Shown here piece after piece: positions 7,580 to 16,548 of a DNA stretch of 64,000 bases. The notes under the pieces were generated by a model, which was not told where the DNA came from, did not search any database, and was given only the letters and a program-made list of their open reading frames with translations. Both the position numbers and the translations under genes were made by a program. This DNA comes from Fluviispira vulneris (GTDB taxonomy: Bacteria; Bdellovibrionota_B; Oligoflexia; Silvanigrellales; Silvanigrellaceae). The DNA lies in contig NZ_JACRSE010000006.1 in assembly GCF_014281055.1 (NCBI RefSeq), positions 62,001-126,000 of the forward strand. The letters run 5' to 3'. The first letter of the stretch is position 1. Each line of letters starts with the position of its first letter.

Positions 7580-9211
7580 TCAAGTTGCATCCTTTGCATT
7601 TTCATCAGTTCCACTTTCATCTTTTGTTAAAGGAGTTACGCTGCTATCCGTCTCGGAAAATTTACCATCATCTTTAAGAATCAAAACCTGCCCAGGTGAG
7701 CCGATTTGTAAGGAAACACCATTTGACAGCATATTTTTTAAATATTCACTGGCCAAAATCACTTTATCAACACAACTCGATATATCTTTGCCTACATTTT
7801 GCATGGATTCTAAAGCAGAACGGTCAGTGTCAAGATGTTTAAAGGAAAGCTCAACTTGATGCAGACCACTTGAACATTGGCTTGCAGCAACTTCAGAGTC
7901 TGACTTAGCTTCACCCAACGCAACTGCCACATGGTGGACCCAATCATGCACTTGCCGCGCTACACTCTGTGCCTGCTCTAAACTATTTATATTTTCTACC
8001 AATTTTTTGATTTCAAGCTGTATGGCCGCTAAACTGCTCGTTCCTGCAGCAACGATTCCAGTTAAACTTGTCTCGACCTGCGTCACCAAATCTCGTGCAA
8101 AGGTCGCAGTATCTGAAATTTTACGAATACTTCTAAACATTTCTCTTGTTCGGGTTTTATTACCTTCAGAGAGGTTTTTTGCCGTCCCTAATTGATCATC
8201 AAGCCCAATGGCTTGCCGAGACAATTGCCCAATTTTTTCTCTTAAGTCTTTTAAAAGTTCATCAGCAGTCGCAGCTTTTTTTACCCCAGCTTCTATGACT
8301 GCATGCCCCTCACGGATCGCACTCATTGCTCCAGAAGTTTCTTCTTGAATTGCTTCAATTCTATCATAAATATCTCTTGTAGCAGTTGAAGATCTTTCCG
8401 CTAATTTTCTAATATCATCTGCAACCACAGCAAAGCCTTTGCCCTGATCTCCTGCACGCGCGGCTTCAATACTTGCATTCAAAGCAAGGAGATTCGTTTG
8501 TTCAGAAATATCGTCGATGACTTCAATAATGCTACCAATGTCCGCAACACGGTTTGCAAGTATGGAGATTTTTTCTTGCACGGCATTCATGCGATCACGC
8601 CCGCCGATCATTCCCATCGTCACACCCTGAATGGCCTCTCGCGTTGTTTGTGAATGTTGGAACACTTCATTTTGCAATGACTGTGTTTTATTCATCAATT
8701 CATCCCAGCTTTTTATGACTTCGGTGAGTTCTTCCATTTGATCTTGAAAAGTATTAAAATCATGCAAAAGATCCGAACCCAACCGCCCCCACGCGCGGCT
8801 TCTATCTGCAGTTTTTCGTGTTTCAGCAAGGGAGTGCCTGCTCATGACAATACTCTCTCTGATATAATCAGAAGTCACATTTAAAGTAACAATACTTTCA
8901 CCGATTGCTTGACGCGTGCTGTCTAAGTTAAATGACGCACGCTGAATTTCTCTATCTTTTGCTTTTCTAAATTCGAGTAAGTTACCCAAATTTTCTGTTA
9001 CGTTAGAAACGTTGTCGCTGATCTTTCGGAACTGCCCTTGCAGAGCTAATAAAAATTGGCGATTTGCTTCAATATCTGTGCTTTGCGAAAATGCCACAAG
9101 TTCATTTAATCGACGCACTGCAATCATCAATTGCCTTTGTGCATTTAACATGGATGCCATACAATCTGTCGCTGAAAATCTTACACTCGATGAGTTGGTA
9201 TCATTTTCCAC
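7580..9211 (-). CDS. Soluble methyl-accepting chemotaxis protein
   Basis: A cytoplasmic chemoreceptor: no membrane segment is visible. About residues 225-275 contain the almost invariant signalling hairpin ([40 protein letters not shown]) that contacts CheA and CheW; the flanks are long heptad-patterned coiled coil. The N-terminal ~190 residues are also helical and may be the sensory part; no PAS, Cache or globin motif is obvious. The C-terminal tail is acidic and Asp/Ser rich ([19 protein letters not shown]). The frame is open from an ATG at 9244, but the GTG at 9211 has GAGGT five bases upstream and is preferred (543 residues). It sits between the GspE-N-like repeat protein and a flagellin on the same strand with gaps of 36 and 3 bases, so these look like one operon. 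Confidence 0.92.
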   Translation of the reverse strand: MENDTNSSSVRFSATDCMASMLNAQRQLMIAVRRLNELVAFSQSTDIEANRQFLLALQGQFRKISDNVSNVTENLGNLLEFRKAKDREIQRASFNLDSTRQAIGESIVTLNVTSDYIRESIVMSRHSLAETRKTADRSRAWGRLGSDLLHDFNTFQDQMEELTEVIKSWDELMNKTQSLQNEVFQHSQTTREAIQGVTMGMIGGRDRMNAVQEKISILANRVADIGSIIEVIDDISEQTNLLALNASIEAARAGDQGKGFAVVADDIRKLAERSSTATRDIYDRIEAIQEETSGAMSAIREGHAVIEAGVKKAATADELLKDLREKIGQLSRQAIGLDDQLGTAKNLSEGNKTRTREMFRSIRKISDTATFARDLVTQVETSLTGIVAAGTSSLAAIQLEIKKLVENINSLEQAQSVARQVHDWVHHVAVALGEAKSDSEVAASQCSSGLHQVELSFKHLDTDRSALESMQNVGKDISSCVDKVILASEYLKNMLSNGVSLQIGSPGQVLILKDDGKFSETDSSVTPLTKDESGTDENAKDAT

Positions 9212-9247
9212 AAAACACCTCACGTATAAAGTAACAATGAACAATAA

Positions 9248-11011
9248 TTACAAATCATCTTTCATTTTTAAAACACGTTTTAAAATAGGCTCTATAGCAA
9301 AAGCTACGGAATTTCCTTCAGCTTTAATTTCCGATGAAAGATCACCTTCCAAAGAAAAATCTTCACCTTCTATCAAATATTTTTCTGAATCAAATAAGGT
9401 AACAGATGTATTAAATGGCTTTAATAATGAATTTATCATTTCGACTGCTTGATCTTTATCATCGATTAAAGACAATTTAACCAATGCAGAACTTGCAAGC
9501 GATGACAATTGCACAGTCATTGATTCTGAAGGTATTGCAAAAGTTTTTTCATGTGGTGCTCTATCATCACTCTCCATTTCAACATCATCTGCTAAAATAT
9601 CATCAGCTGCCTGCAGATCGAGTTCTTGCGGTTCTTCCATTGAGTCTAAGTCTACGGGTTCATCTTCTGCTAACTCTTGCGCACCTTTTGCTTCCATTGG
9701 TGCTTCGGTTTCCATCGGTGCGTCTTCTACTATCTCTTGCGGAGCGTCTTCCGCTATTGGAGCTTCCATTGCTGCTTCGGTTTCCATCGGTGCGTCTTCT
9801 GCTATCTCTTGCGTTGCGTCTTCCGCTATTGGAGCTTCCATTGCTGCTTCGGTGTCCATCGGTGCGTCTTCTGCTATCTCTTGCGGAGCGTCTTCCGCTA
9901 TTTCCTGCGGAGCTTCTTCAGCTATTGGAGCTTCCTCTCCTGCGCTCGCTTCCAATGGTGCTTCGGTTTCCATCGGCGCGTCTTCAGCTATTTCTTGCGG
10001 AGCGTCTTCTGCTATTGGAGCTTCCTCTCCTGTGCTCGCTTCCATTGGTGCTTCGGTTTCCATCGGTGCGTCTTCCGCTATTTCTTGCGGAGCGTCTTCT
10101 GCTATTGGAGCTTCCTCTCCTGCGCTTGCTTCCACTGGCGCTTCAGTTTCAGTCGGAGCGTCTTCTGCTATTTCCTGTGGTGCTTCACTCTCAGCTGAGT
10201 CTGCCTGTGCACTTACATTTTCAGCCAATGCTGCATTATCAACTTCACCGCTGCTGCCATCAATAAATCCGACAGAAGGCATTTTATCAGCATCACCGCC
10301 TTCAGCTCCGACCGATATTTCAGCTGAAGGTTCTGCCCCAGAACTGTTTTCTTTTGCTTGCGCCTCAACTTCCGGTTCATCATTTTCAATTTCTTTATTT
10401 GCCTGCTTAGCACTCTTTTTAGAAACAACTGGTTCATCATCATGTGAATCTGAGTCTTTGAGATTTGAACTTACAAAATCATCATCAATGCTTATTGCTT
10501 CAGCTTTATGCGGAACTTCATAGCGTATCCCAGCGATAACCCCACGGGTATTTTCTAAAATAGTTGTTAAATTTAAAGCCGATTTATGAACTTTATATAT
10601 TTTTGACAATCCTTCTGCAAGTTGAAAAACAGTTGCAGAAACACCAACAATTCTTTTATTTAAAAAAAATCTCAATTGATTGACAATGCCACGATCAGAA
10701 GGATCTTCCATAGCCACATATAAAACATTTGAATCTTCACCTAAACCAAAACAACTGTAATGAATAGCTATATCGACTGGCACATAAGACTGGTAGGTTT
10801 CATCTAACATTTTTAGAGCCTGCTTCCCTAAAGCTCCAACTCCAAAATATCTTTGCAAATAATCTTGAATCTGCTCTGGTGAAGCTATATTTAGAGAACG
10901 CAACATCCTGACAGGATTTTCACCCAATTCCTTGCAAGTCTTCCTGAGAGCCAATAACTCTACAGAAGACAGGTATCCATCCTGCTGCATAATTTGAAGC
11001 AAATCATACAT
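9248..11011 (-). CDS. GspE-N-like (MshEN-type) domain protein with acidic Glu/Pro/Ala repeats
   Basis: 587 residues in three parts. Residues 1-145 resemble the N-terminal domain of type II secretion/type IV pilus ATPases (GspE-N; MshEN class, some of which bind c-di-GMP): two helical motifs around SPEQIQDYLQRYFG, then the YVPVDIAIHYSCFGLGEDSNVLYVAMEDPSDRGIVNQLRFF pattern. No Walker motif or ATPase domain follows. Residues ~275-440 are about six imperfect copies of an acidic unit built from EAPIAEDAPQEIAEDAPMETEAP (cut here to its core, EDAPMETEAP). Residues ~480-587 form a small C-terminal globular domain of unknown type. The ATG at 11011 has a weak RBS. Followed on the same strand by a chemoreceptor and a flagellin, suggesting a scaffold or regulator for motility; that is inference. 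Open frames on the opposite strand through the repeats are artefacts of the codon pattern. Confidence 0.8.
   Translation of the reverse strand: MYDLLQIMQQDGYLSSVELLALRKTCKELGENPVRMLRSLNIASPEQIQDYLQRYFGVGALGKQALKMLDETYQSYVPVDIAIHYSCFGLGEDSNVLYVAMEDPSDRGIVNQLRFFLNKRIVGVSATVFQLAEGLSKIYKVHKSALNLTTILENTRGVIAGIRYEVPHKAEAISIDDDFVSSNLKDSDSHDDEPVVSKKSAKQANKEIENDEPEVEAQAKENSSGAEPSAEISVGAEGGDADKMPSVGFIDGSSGEVDNAALAENVSAQADSAESEAPQEIAEDAPTETEAPVEASAGEEAPIAEDAPQEIAEDAPMETEAPMEASTGEEAPIAEDAPQEIAEDAPMETEAPLEASAGEEAPIAEEAPQEIAEDAPQEIAEDAPMDTEAAMEAPIAEDATQEIAEDAPMETEAAMEAPIAEDAPQEIVEDAPMETEAPMEAKGAQELAEDEPVDLDSMEEPQELDLQAADDILADDVEMESDDRAPHEKTFAIPSESMTVQLSSLASSALVKLSLIDDKDQAVEMINSLLKPFNTSVTLFDSEKYLIEGEDFSLEGDLSSEIKAEGNSVAFAIEPILKRVLKMKDDL
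9685..10190 (-). repeat. In-frame tandem repeat encoding acidic Glu-Asp-Ala-Pro units
   Basis: About six imperfect copies, first ~90-bp units and then shortened ones, all multiples of three. The conserved core on the plus strand reads GCTATTGGAGCTTCC and TCTTGCGGAGCGTCTTC. Copies differ in length by loss of the AS(A/T)GEE segment, showing unequal exchange or slippage that kept the frame. A length-variable linker is expected among related strains. Confidence 0.85.
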
Positions 11012-11158
11012 GTGGCAGTTGTTAACTCCCTCTTAATCACTGTTTGTTTGATATTCTCTTGACTCATAGCACTTAGATCTTAAGCTGTTTGTGTTTCAGA
11101 AGGGATAACAGTTCCTTCCTAGATATGAATTTGACGTCACAATACAGGAATATAAATT

Positions 11159-11749
11159 ATGAGCCGTTCCGACCTTGCTTCAGAAAGAAAAACTCAAATT
11201 ATAAATGCGACAATCGAATGTATCACTCGTTATGGTTATAGTAATTTTTCTATGCAAGACGTTGCTCGTGTTGCAGATGTCTCAAAAGGTATTATTCATT
11301 ATTATTTCTTAAACAAAGAAGATCTTATGATGACGGTCTTAGATTATGTAAGCGTCGATATTGAAAATCTTTTGCTTGCAGGAGATTTAAACACCGATCC
11401 CATTGCAAAGCTTTCCAATGTCATTTGGATGTGCTCAAGTATAGTTCAAAACAAGCGAGAATATTATCGAATTAATATGGATTTTTGGACACAAATCGAT
11501 CAAAAAGAAAAAGTTCGCCAAGAAATTGCAAGTCATTATTCAAAATTCAGAGCCGCGATCGCCGGTATTATACAACAAGGGATAAATCAAGACCTTTTTC
11601 GAAAAGGAGATGCTTTACAATATGCAACAATCATTATTGCATTAATTGATGGAATCTCATTACAATGGCTTTTTGATGAAGGTGTATTTAACTACGATGA
11701 GATTATAAAAAACACAGAAGAAGCGGTTATGAGTTTTTTAAAAAAATAA
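11159..11749 (+). CDS. TetR-family transcriptional regulator
   Basis: A 196-residue repressor with the TetR helix-turn-helix at about residues 10-57: KTQIINATIECITRYGYSNF, then MQDVARVADVSKGIIHYYFLNKEDL, where the S-x-G-x-x-Y-x-Y-F pattern is diagnostic. The C-terminal half is an all-helical ligand and dimer domain of the BetI-like subtype (YATIIIALIDGISLQWLF). It is followed after 32 bases by the Omp85-family gene on the same strand, so it may control that gene and itself; no clear operator was found. Upstream, GAAGG...CCTTC (around 11098-11127) could form a small dyad in its promoter region. The ATG at 11159 has only a weak RBS. Confidence 0.92.
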   Translation: MSRSDLASERKTQIINATIECITRYGYSNFSMQDVARVADVSKGIIHYYFLNKEDLMMTVLDYVSVDIENLLLAGDLNTDPIAKLSNVIWMCSSIVQNKREYYRINMDFWTQIDQKEKVRQEIASHYSKFRAAIAGIIQQGINQDLFRKGDALQYATIIIALIDGISLQWLFDEGVFNYDEIIKNTEEAVMSFLKK

Positions 11750-11781
11750 TGTTTTAAAATTTTAACTAGGAAAAGAAAAGC

Positions 11782-13191
11782 GTGCTCATAAATCAGTGCT
11801 TCAGAATTAAAATAATTAAAATTTTCCTACATCTTCTTGCACTACTTTCTTGTTTTTTTTTAAAATTTAATAATTCATATGCACAAGACCTAGATCCAAA
11901 TAAATTTGGAAAAGAAATCCGAGCAGATCAAGCTGTTAATTTATTAATTAAAAGTATTGAGATAGAAGGCAACACCCAAACTGGTGAAGATATCATTTTA
12001 GAACAAATTACTTTAAAAGAAAATTCAAAATTTAGTCTCAAAAATTTAGCAAGCACAGTACAAAATTTAAAAAATCTACAAATTTTCTTAAAAATTGATA
12101 TTAAATTTTATCAATTAAATAAAGATGTAGATGATATTTATATTAAAATCGAAGTAGACGAAAAGTGGACTCTGTTACCTTATTTTCTCACAGGTTCAGG
12201 TGGTGGAAGCTCATATCTCGTAGTTGGATTATATGATACCAATTTTTTAGGTAGACTTTATACTTTTAATTTTACTTACGGGTGTAAAAACGATAACTGT
12301 TCAACTTTTATTTTTTTCAGAAATCCAAATGTACTAGGTGGTCCTGTTAATCTTGTTATCAATGGCGCAAGACAACACGATATTTACAATACATATGATA
12401 ATAAAAGAAAAGTTTTAGGATCCTTTTCCAGCAAAAGAAATATGTTAACTTCATATGCAGACGTAAAATTGAGAGACAATCTATTTTTAGGCGGAGGTTT
12501 TATTTTTTATGATTATAATATCGATACAGATGGGTTAAATGATACAGAAATTAATACCAATATAAAAAATAACTTTAAATTGCCAAATTCAACATCATCA
12601 CTTGCAGCAGAAGCTCGTATCACTCTAGGCTCCATAAACTACGATGGAATATTAAGCAATGGTGTGAATTTCGTATCAATCTTAGATTCAACAGCAAATG
12701 TGTATACAAATCCTGACGACAATTATACCTCTTTAAATAACACTGTACTCCTATTTAGTCCGCATATTCCGCTAGGCCTATTTGATATCCCTTTGCCAAG
12801 GCTTTCTTATTTTGCCCTTAGAGCGAATTTCAGTATGACATCCAGCGACGTGTTATCGCAACAATATTTTTTGGGTGGACTCGATAAAATCAGAGGTTTT
12901 TACGACAACGAATTTTCAGGAAAATTTGCTTGGTATGGAAATTTTGAGCTGAGAATACCAAGTTACGTCGGAGACTACCTCACTCTCCAACATGCTCTTT
13001 TTACTGATATTGGCAATGCGACCAATTCATTTGCGAACCTTGCCTCTTCACAAACTGCATCCAGTATTGGCATAGGCATCCGTTTCCTCCCAATGAAGAT
13101 CAATCGTGTGGCAATTCGTCTCGATTATGCGTACACTCTGACACCCTTTCATACTTTTGGCTTTAGCTTTGGTTTGTTACAATTTTTTTAA
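11782..13191 (+). CDS. Omp85-superfamily (BamA/TamA-like) outer-membrane protein
   Basis: 469 residues beginning at a GTG after AGGAAAAG. A signal peptide (about residues 8-35, cleaved near SYA-QDL) is followed by one POTRA-like domain (INLLIKSIEIEGNTQTGEDIIL type pattern, residues ~50-130) and a 16-strand-type beta-barrel. The barrel shows alternating aromatic strands, the Omp85 loop-6 motif as LGGLDKIRGFYDNEF near residue 370, and a C-terminal Phe (GFSFGLLQFF) typical of BAM substrates. One POTRA instead of three to five and a length under 500 residues place it with TamA-like, FhaC-like or small 'surface antigen' members, not BamA itself. It is probably co-transcribed with the TetR gene; no TamB or secreted TpsA partner is next to it. 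Confidence 0.85.
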   Translation: MLINQCFRIKIIKIFLHLLALLSCFFLKFNNSYAQDLDPNKFGKEIRADQAVNLLIKSIEIEGNTQTGEDIILEQITLKENSKFSLKNLASTVQNLKNLQIFLKIDIKFYQLNKDVDDIYIKIEVDEKWTLLPYFLTGSGGGSSYLVVGLYDTNFLGRLYTFNFTYGCKNDNCSTFIFFRNPNVLGGPVNLVINGARQHDIYNTYDNKRKVLGSFSSKRNMLTSYADVKLRDNLFLGGGFIFYDYNIDTDGLNDTEINTNIKNNFKLPNSTSSLAAEARITLGSINYDGILSNGVNFVSILDSTANVYTNPDDNYTSLNNTVLLFSPHIPLGLFDIPLPRLSYFALRANFSMTSSDVLSQQYFLGGLDKIRGFYDNEFSGKFAWYGNFELRIPSYVGDYLTLQHALFTDIGNATNSFANLASSQTASSIGIGIRFLPMKINRVAIRLDYAYTLTPFHTFGFSFGLLQFF

Positions 13192-13308
13192 GATATTGAT
13201 ACACTTTTCAAGTCACCTTTCGTTTTAACTGAAATTTTATCGCGCACCGTATCTCAATTTGTAATTCTGATTGATTAAGCCATTTATGCTCCAGAGGAGT
13301 ATGCGAGT

Positions 13309-14022
13309 ATGCCATTAAATCTGACATCCCCTTCAAAAATTTATAAAACTCTCATGCAGAGAAGCCCTATCCATGTGGTTTCTCTCATCGGAGTCAATCA
13401 ATATCACTATCTCGATTCAAAACATCTTTACCCAATTGCCTACAATTTGGATGAAGCTCCAAAAGATGAAATTATTCCTCCCAATCAAACACATTTAAAA
13501 AATTTGGCTAAACGTACCTACATGCTTATAAATGGCGGACAAAATGTTATTTTAGACGATAAGTTTCTTTCAGAAAAAAGAGATGTAATATTATCTCTCG
13601 CAGCTGATAGCATAGGCTTGGCTTGTTACGATCTAGCACGACTTGCTCGCATTCCAGTGACTCCAATCACATCGGTGGATCTATTGATTAAGTCCCTCGA
13701 GAAATTGAGTTTAGACACTGATGATGTTGGTATTATTGCAAAACCCTCAATTGTATATGAGTTAAAAGCAGGTTTATTGAAAGATAGAATCACGCATTTC
13801 AACACAGGAAAATTAAAAACTAAAAATGTAATTGATTATATTTACCCCATTTTTACTCCTGCCGTCGCAAATGAAGAAATTATTATGTACAATATCGTTG
13901 ATTCATATGTCGTGGCAGATCCCATTTCTGTTTTTCTTACCGAACACAATCAAATTGCCATTGAATTTAAAATTGATATTCAAAATAAAGAAGCCATTGA
14001 AATATTTTCACTTCCTAAATAA
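13309..14022 (+). CDS. Protein of unknown function, 237 residues
   Basis: Not recognised. The ATG has a strong AGAGGAGTATGCGAGT ribosome-binding region. There is no signal peptide or membrane helix. Alternating strands and helices (HVVSLIGVNQYHYLDSKHLYP; DVILSLAADSIGLACYDLARLARIPVTPI; VGIIAKPSIVYELKAGLLKD) suggest an alpha/beta cytosolic protein. The C-terminal part (IMYNIVDSYVVADPISVFLTEHNQIAIEFKIDIQN) looks like a beta-rich tail. It follows the Omp85 gene after 117 bases and ends 67 bases before the convergent flagellin, separated by an inverted repeat. Position gives no clear function. Confidence 0.7.
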   Translation: MPLNLTSPSKIYKTLMQRSPIHVVSLIGVNQYHYLDSKHLYPIAYNLDEAPKDEIIPPNQTHLKNLAKRTYMLINGGQNVILDDKFLSEKRDVILSLAADSIGLACYDLARLARIPVTPITSVDLLIKSLEKLSLDTDDVGIIAKPSIVYELKAGLLKDRITHFNTGKLKTKNVIDYIYPIFTPAVANEEIIMYNIVDSYVVADPISVFLTEHNQIAIEFKIDIQNKEAIEIFSLPK

Positions 14023-14027
14023 GTAAA

Positions 14028-14063
14028 CACAGAGAGTATCTTAAATAAAAGACAATCTCTGTG
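14028..14063. terminator. Inverted repeat between convergent genes
   Basis: CACAGAGA (14028-14035) pairs perfectly with TCTCTGTG (14056-14063), and the 20-base loop contains a weak inner TCTT/AAGA pairing. It lies between the stop of the unknown gene and the flagellin stop, so it could end transcription from either side, although no strong T-tract follows on either strand. Confidence 0.5.
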
Positions 14064-14089
14064 GCAAAGTGTTATTAAATAAACAAAGA

Positions 14090-15052
14090 TTAACCTAATA
14101 AACGAAGTGCTGCACCAGGGCTTTGGTTTGCTTGTGCAAGCACCGCAACACCACCTTGTTTCAGAATATTTGACTGCGCCAATTTAGCGGTTTCTTCTGC
14201 AAAGTCAGTATCACGGATACGGCTATTCGCAGCTGCATAGTTTTCCGTTTGTACTGATAAGTTCGCAATGGTTGATCCTAAACGGTTTTGATACGCACCC
14301 ATTTCCGCACGGAATTCAGCAACTTTTGAAATTGCACTGTCGAGTTTATTGATAGAAAGTTGAGCACGCATTTTAGAATCGTTGTGTTCTCCACCTTCCA
14401 AAAACACACCCGTCGATTCCATACTCTCATCACTCGCACGGCCAAGTTCAAGACCCAAAGTGCTTGTGTTGATGTTTTGAAAATTAAGACGAATAATATC
14501 AACTGGATTACGACCAAATTCACCATCAGCATCTTGACCGTCAGTTTCCTTAAACCAGTTTTTACCAACTTGAACTTCCAGTGGTGGTGGGTTTGATTTG
14601 CCAGTTAATGCTTCTGGTAGACCTTCCGCAGTACCTGTTAAAAGCATAGTACCGTTGAATTCTGTAGAATTCGTAATACGATCGACTTCATCTTTCAGTG
14701 CATTGAATTCTTTGTGAATAAAGCTACGTTCTTTATTACCAACTGTATCAGAAGCACCTTGCACAGCAAGTTCGCGCAAACGAGTCAACATATTTCCAAT
14801 TTCATTCATACCACCTTCGGCAGTTTGAAGAAGGGAAATACCGTCGCTGGCGTTACGTCTCGCCATATTAAGACCACGTATGTCTGCTTTCAATTTTTCA
14901 CTGATTGCGAGACCGGCAGCGTCATCTGACGCTTTATTGATGCGATATCCTGAGCTCACCTTTTCGATGGACTCATCATTCGCCTGTGTCGAAATTCTCA
15001 AGGTTCGCTGAGAATTGAGAGACTGAATATTGGTTTGTATGCGCAAACCCAT
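14090..15052 (-). CDS. fliC: Flagellin
   Basis: A canonical flagellin of 320 residues. The N-terminal D0/D1 region (MGLRIQTNIQSLNSQRTLRI, then ESIEKVSSGYRINKASDDAAGLAISEKLKADIRGL) and the C-terminal region (NYAAANSRIRDTDFAEETAKLAQSNILKQGGVAVLAQANQ) are textbook, and the variable middle is short (about residues 150-215). It assembles into the filament after export through the flagellar type III apparatus. The ATG follows a perfect GGAGGA seven to nine bases upstream. A long structured leader precedes it. Compared with the second flagellin at 6641-7576 this one keeps all consensus motifs and has the better RBS, so it is the likelier major filament protein. Confidence 0.96.
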   Translation of the reverse strand: MGLRIQTNIQSLNSQRTLRISTQANDESIEKVSSGYRINKASDDAAGLAISEKLKADIRGLNMARRNASDGISLLQTAEGGMNEIGNMLTRLRELAVQGASDTVGNKERSFIHKEFNALKDEVDRITNSTEFNGTMLLTGTAEGLPEALTGKSNPPPLEVQVGKNWFKETDGQDADGEFGRNPVDIIRLNFQNINTSTLGLELGRASDESMESTGVFLEGGEHNDSKMRAQLSINKLDSAISKVAEFRAEMGAYQNRLGSTIANLSVQTENYAAANSRIRDTDFAEETAKLAQSNILKQGGVAVLAQANQSPGAALRLLG

Positions 15053-15060
15053 AGCTTGTT

Positions 15061-15163
15061 TCCTCCATGAAACTCACTGCATTCCAAAGCTACTAGAATG
15101 AGTGCGGCCATCCTTGGCCAGACGAGTAAATATGTACCGATGCAAATTGCACACTGGGTACAT
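15061..15163 (-). promoter_or_regulatory. Structured leader of the flagellin mRNA
   Basis: Three successive dyads lie upstream of the flagellin start. CACT-g-CATTC (15075-15084) pairs with GAATGAGTG (15096-15104), a 9-bp stem with one bulge right before the GGAGGA RBS. GGCCA-TCCT-TGGCC spans 15106-15119. ATGTACC/GGTACAT spans 15132-15163 with an inner TGCAA-A-TTGCA palindrome. Further upstream the minus strand has CCGATA (near 15171-15176), a weak echo of a sigma-28 -10 box without a good -35. Such leaders may stabilise the abundant flagellin mRNA or gate its translation. Confidence 0.5.
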
Positions 15164-15206
15164 TTTGCATATCGGATAAAATTTTCACTGCTAAAGGAAG
15201 TTTTTA

Positions 15207-15929
15207 TTATTTGCTGGATTTAAGAAGAGCTTCAATGGAGTGAGGGCAAATTGGTTCGATTAATTTCTTAACGGCACGAGCTAGATTGCGAATTTCAAGT
15301 TGAGCACCTTCATGGTCACGCAATTTAATAAAATTGATCGTTGCTTCGAGAGAAGCTGTCCAAATAAGTGAGTTTTTGAAACTGAGAGGCATAACCATGC
15401 GTGCTTGTTCGCCACAAACACCGAGGTCGAGCAATTTCTTATAAGCAGCAAAACTATGTTCCATAGCATCGAGGTAAATAGCGCGCACAGCATCTTCAGA
15501 ATCTACATTTTCACCTTCAACGGAAGCCTGTTTATTGTTTTTGCTCTGTTTTCTGAAATTTGTAGGTACGTGGAACTCTGGTTCAAGTTTTACATAACGA
15601 CCTGAAATCTCATTCCAAGTTGTTGCAGCTTCTTTAAACTCACCACTTGTGTAAGCGCAGCCCACTTGATGTTTATAAAGCTGACGACAGACAACTTCTG
15701 ATACACCCTCGAGCGTGAATGTAAAAATGACATGGCGGAAGGGGCTCATGTGTTTATGAGCACCTAAATAATTGATGAGTTTTACATCTTTATCATCCAT
15801 TTCTGATTTGTGTTTTCCGAAACTGACACGCGCAGCATTCACAACAGACAAATCACTTCCCATATAATCTGTCAGTGTGACTTGTCCATCGTCTACTTTA
15901 ATTGTTGTGCCTTTTAATTGATTTATCAC
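15207..15929 (-). CDS. thyX: FAD-dependent thymidylate synthase ThyX, variant motif
   Basis: ThyX makes dTMP from dUMP with methylenetetrahydrofolate and reduced FAD, replacing ThyA. The 240-residue length is normal. The family signature RHRxxSxNxxSxRY is present in altered form: residues 82-112 read RQLYKHQVG, then an insertion CAYTSGEFKEAATT, then WNEISGRY. So the flavin-binding RHR is KHQ, and the spacing to S-x-R-Y is extended by about ten residues. The opening SVVNAARVSFGKH, the HMSPFRHVIFTFTLEGVSEVV block and the QARMVMPLS motif (dUMP-binding Arg) agree with ThyX. KHQVG-type variants occur, as far as I recall, in phage-like ThyX. The GTG start at 15929 has AGGAGA upstream. Divergent from the next gene. 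Confidence 0.9.
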   Translation of the reverse strand: MINQLKGTTIKVDDGQVTLTDYMGSDLSVVNAARVSFGKHKSEMDDKDVKLINYLGAHKHMSPFRHVIFTFTLEGVSEVVCRQLYKHQVGCAYTSGEFKEAATTWNEISGRYVKLEPEFHVPTNFRKQSKNNKQASVEGENVDSEDAVRAIYLDAMEHSFAAYKKLLDLGVCGEQARMVMPLSFKNSLIWTASLEATINFIKLRDHEGAQLEIRNLARAVKKLIEPICPHSIEALLKSSK

Positions 15930-16098
15930 TTGTAAAGTCTCCTAAATTGGCAGAATAGAAAAATTCTGCTTACCAGCAAAAACTACAGTCCTTTTGCCAA
16001 AAAAGCAACACACCTAAATAATTGATTAATGCAAGAGCTATCTCATAAACTTTGATCAAGACACATTTAAAAATTTTCTTTAAAAAGGAATCAGAAAG

Positions 16099-16542
16099 GT
16101 GGAAAAGCCCTCTTATTCAGCCCTTGAAAATTACGAAGGTTTGATTACAAAGCTTTCGCATCGATTTTCAAATTCTCCTTTAAAAAAAGATTTTTATATT
16201 TTTTACAATAAATGGATTAAACTTCATAATAATTTATTTTCCAATTTAAATATAGATAATAAAAATACACTGCTCAGTGAATATGAATTAAATAACGTTA
16301 CAAAAATATTTATGATAAAAAGAAAAGCATTGGTATCTTCTTACGCGCAAAGTCTAAAAAACGAAGTAGATTCTAAATATAATTATAATTTATTAAAAGA
16401 TTTTTTATTTTTCCACGACGAAAATTTTAAATTAATTTTAAAACAAATTTTAGAAGATTATTCTGTTGAATTGATTCGTTTACAATCATTACGTAAAGCG
16501 ACCCACGCATATGCGCATTCTCATATATCTTCGGGAGGATAA
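16099..16542 (+). CDS. Small all-helical protein of unknown function
   Basis: 147 residues from a GTG at 16099 (GAAAG shortly upstream). Almost the whole chain is predicted helical by its heptad-like pattern of Leu, Phe, Ile and Lys, with no signal peptide or membrane segment; the C-terminus is His-rich (HAYAHSHISSGG). Six bases separate it from the next start, and its tail codons contain that gene's GGGAGG ribosome-binding site, so expression is coupled to the glycosyltransferase-TPR gene. Small helical proteins beside flagellin genes are often secretion chaperones (FliS, FliT or FlgN types), but no motif proves this; treat it as a candidate only. Confidence 0.75.
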   Translation: MEKPSYSALENYEGLITKLSHRFSNSPLKKDFYIFYNKWIKLHNNLFSNLNIDNKNTLLSEYELNNVTKIFMIKRKALVSSYAQSLKNEVDSKYNYNLLKDFLFFHDENFKLILKQILEDYSVELIRLQSLRKATHAYAHSHISSGG

Positions 16543-16548
16543 TTAACT

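Noticed and set aside
9484-10523. Three long open frames on the plus strand (260, 173 and 223 codons) across the repeat region
   Set aside because: They mirror the repetitive codon pattern of the minus-strand repeat protein; their translations are low-complexity (Leu/Pro, Cys/Phe or Ser/Ala/Gly) and have no RBS.
15164-15206. Sigma-28 promoter for flagellin (CCGATA on the minus strand)
   Set aside because: Only the -10-like part matches; no TAAA-type -35 at the right distance, so it is mentioned but not called as a promoter.
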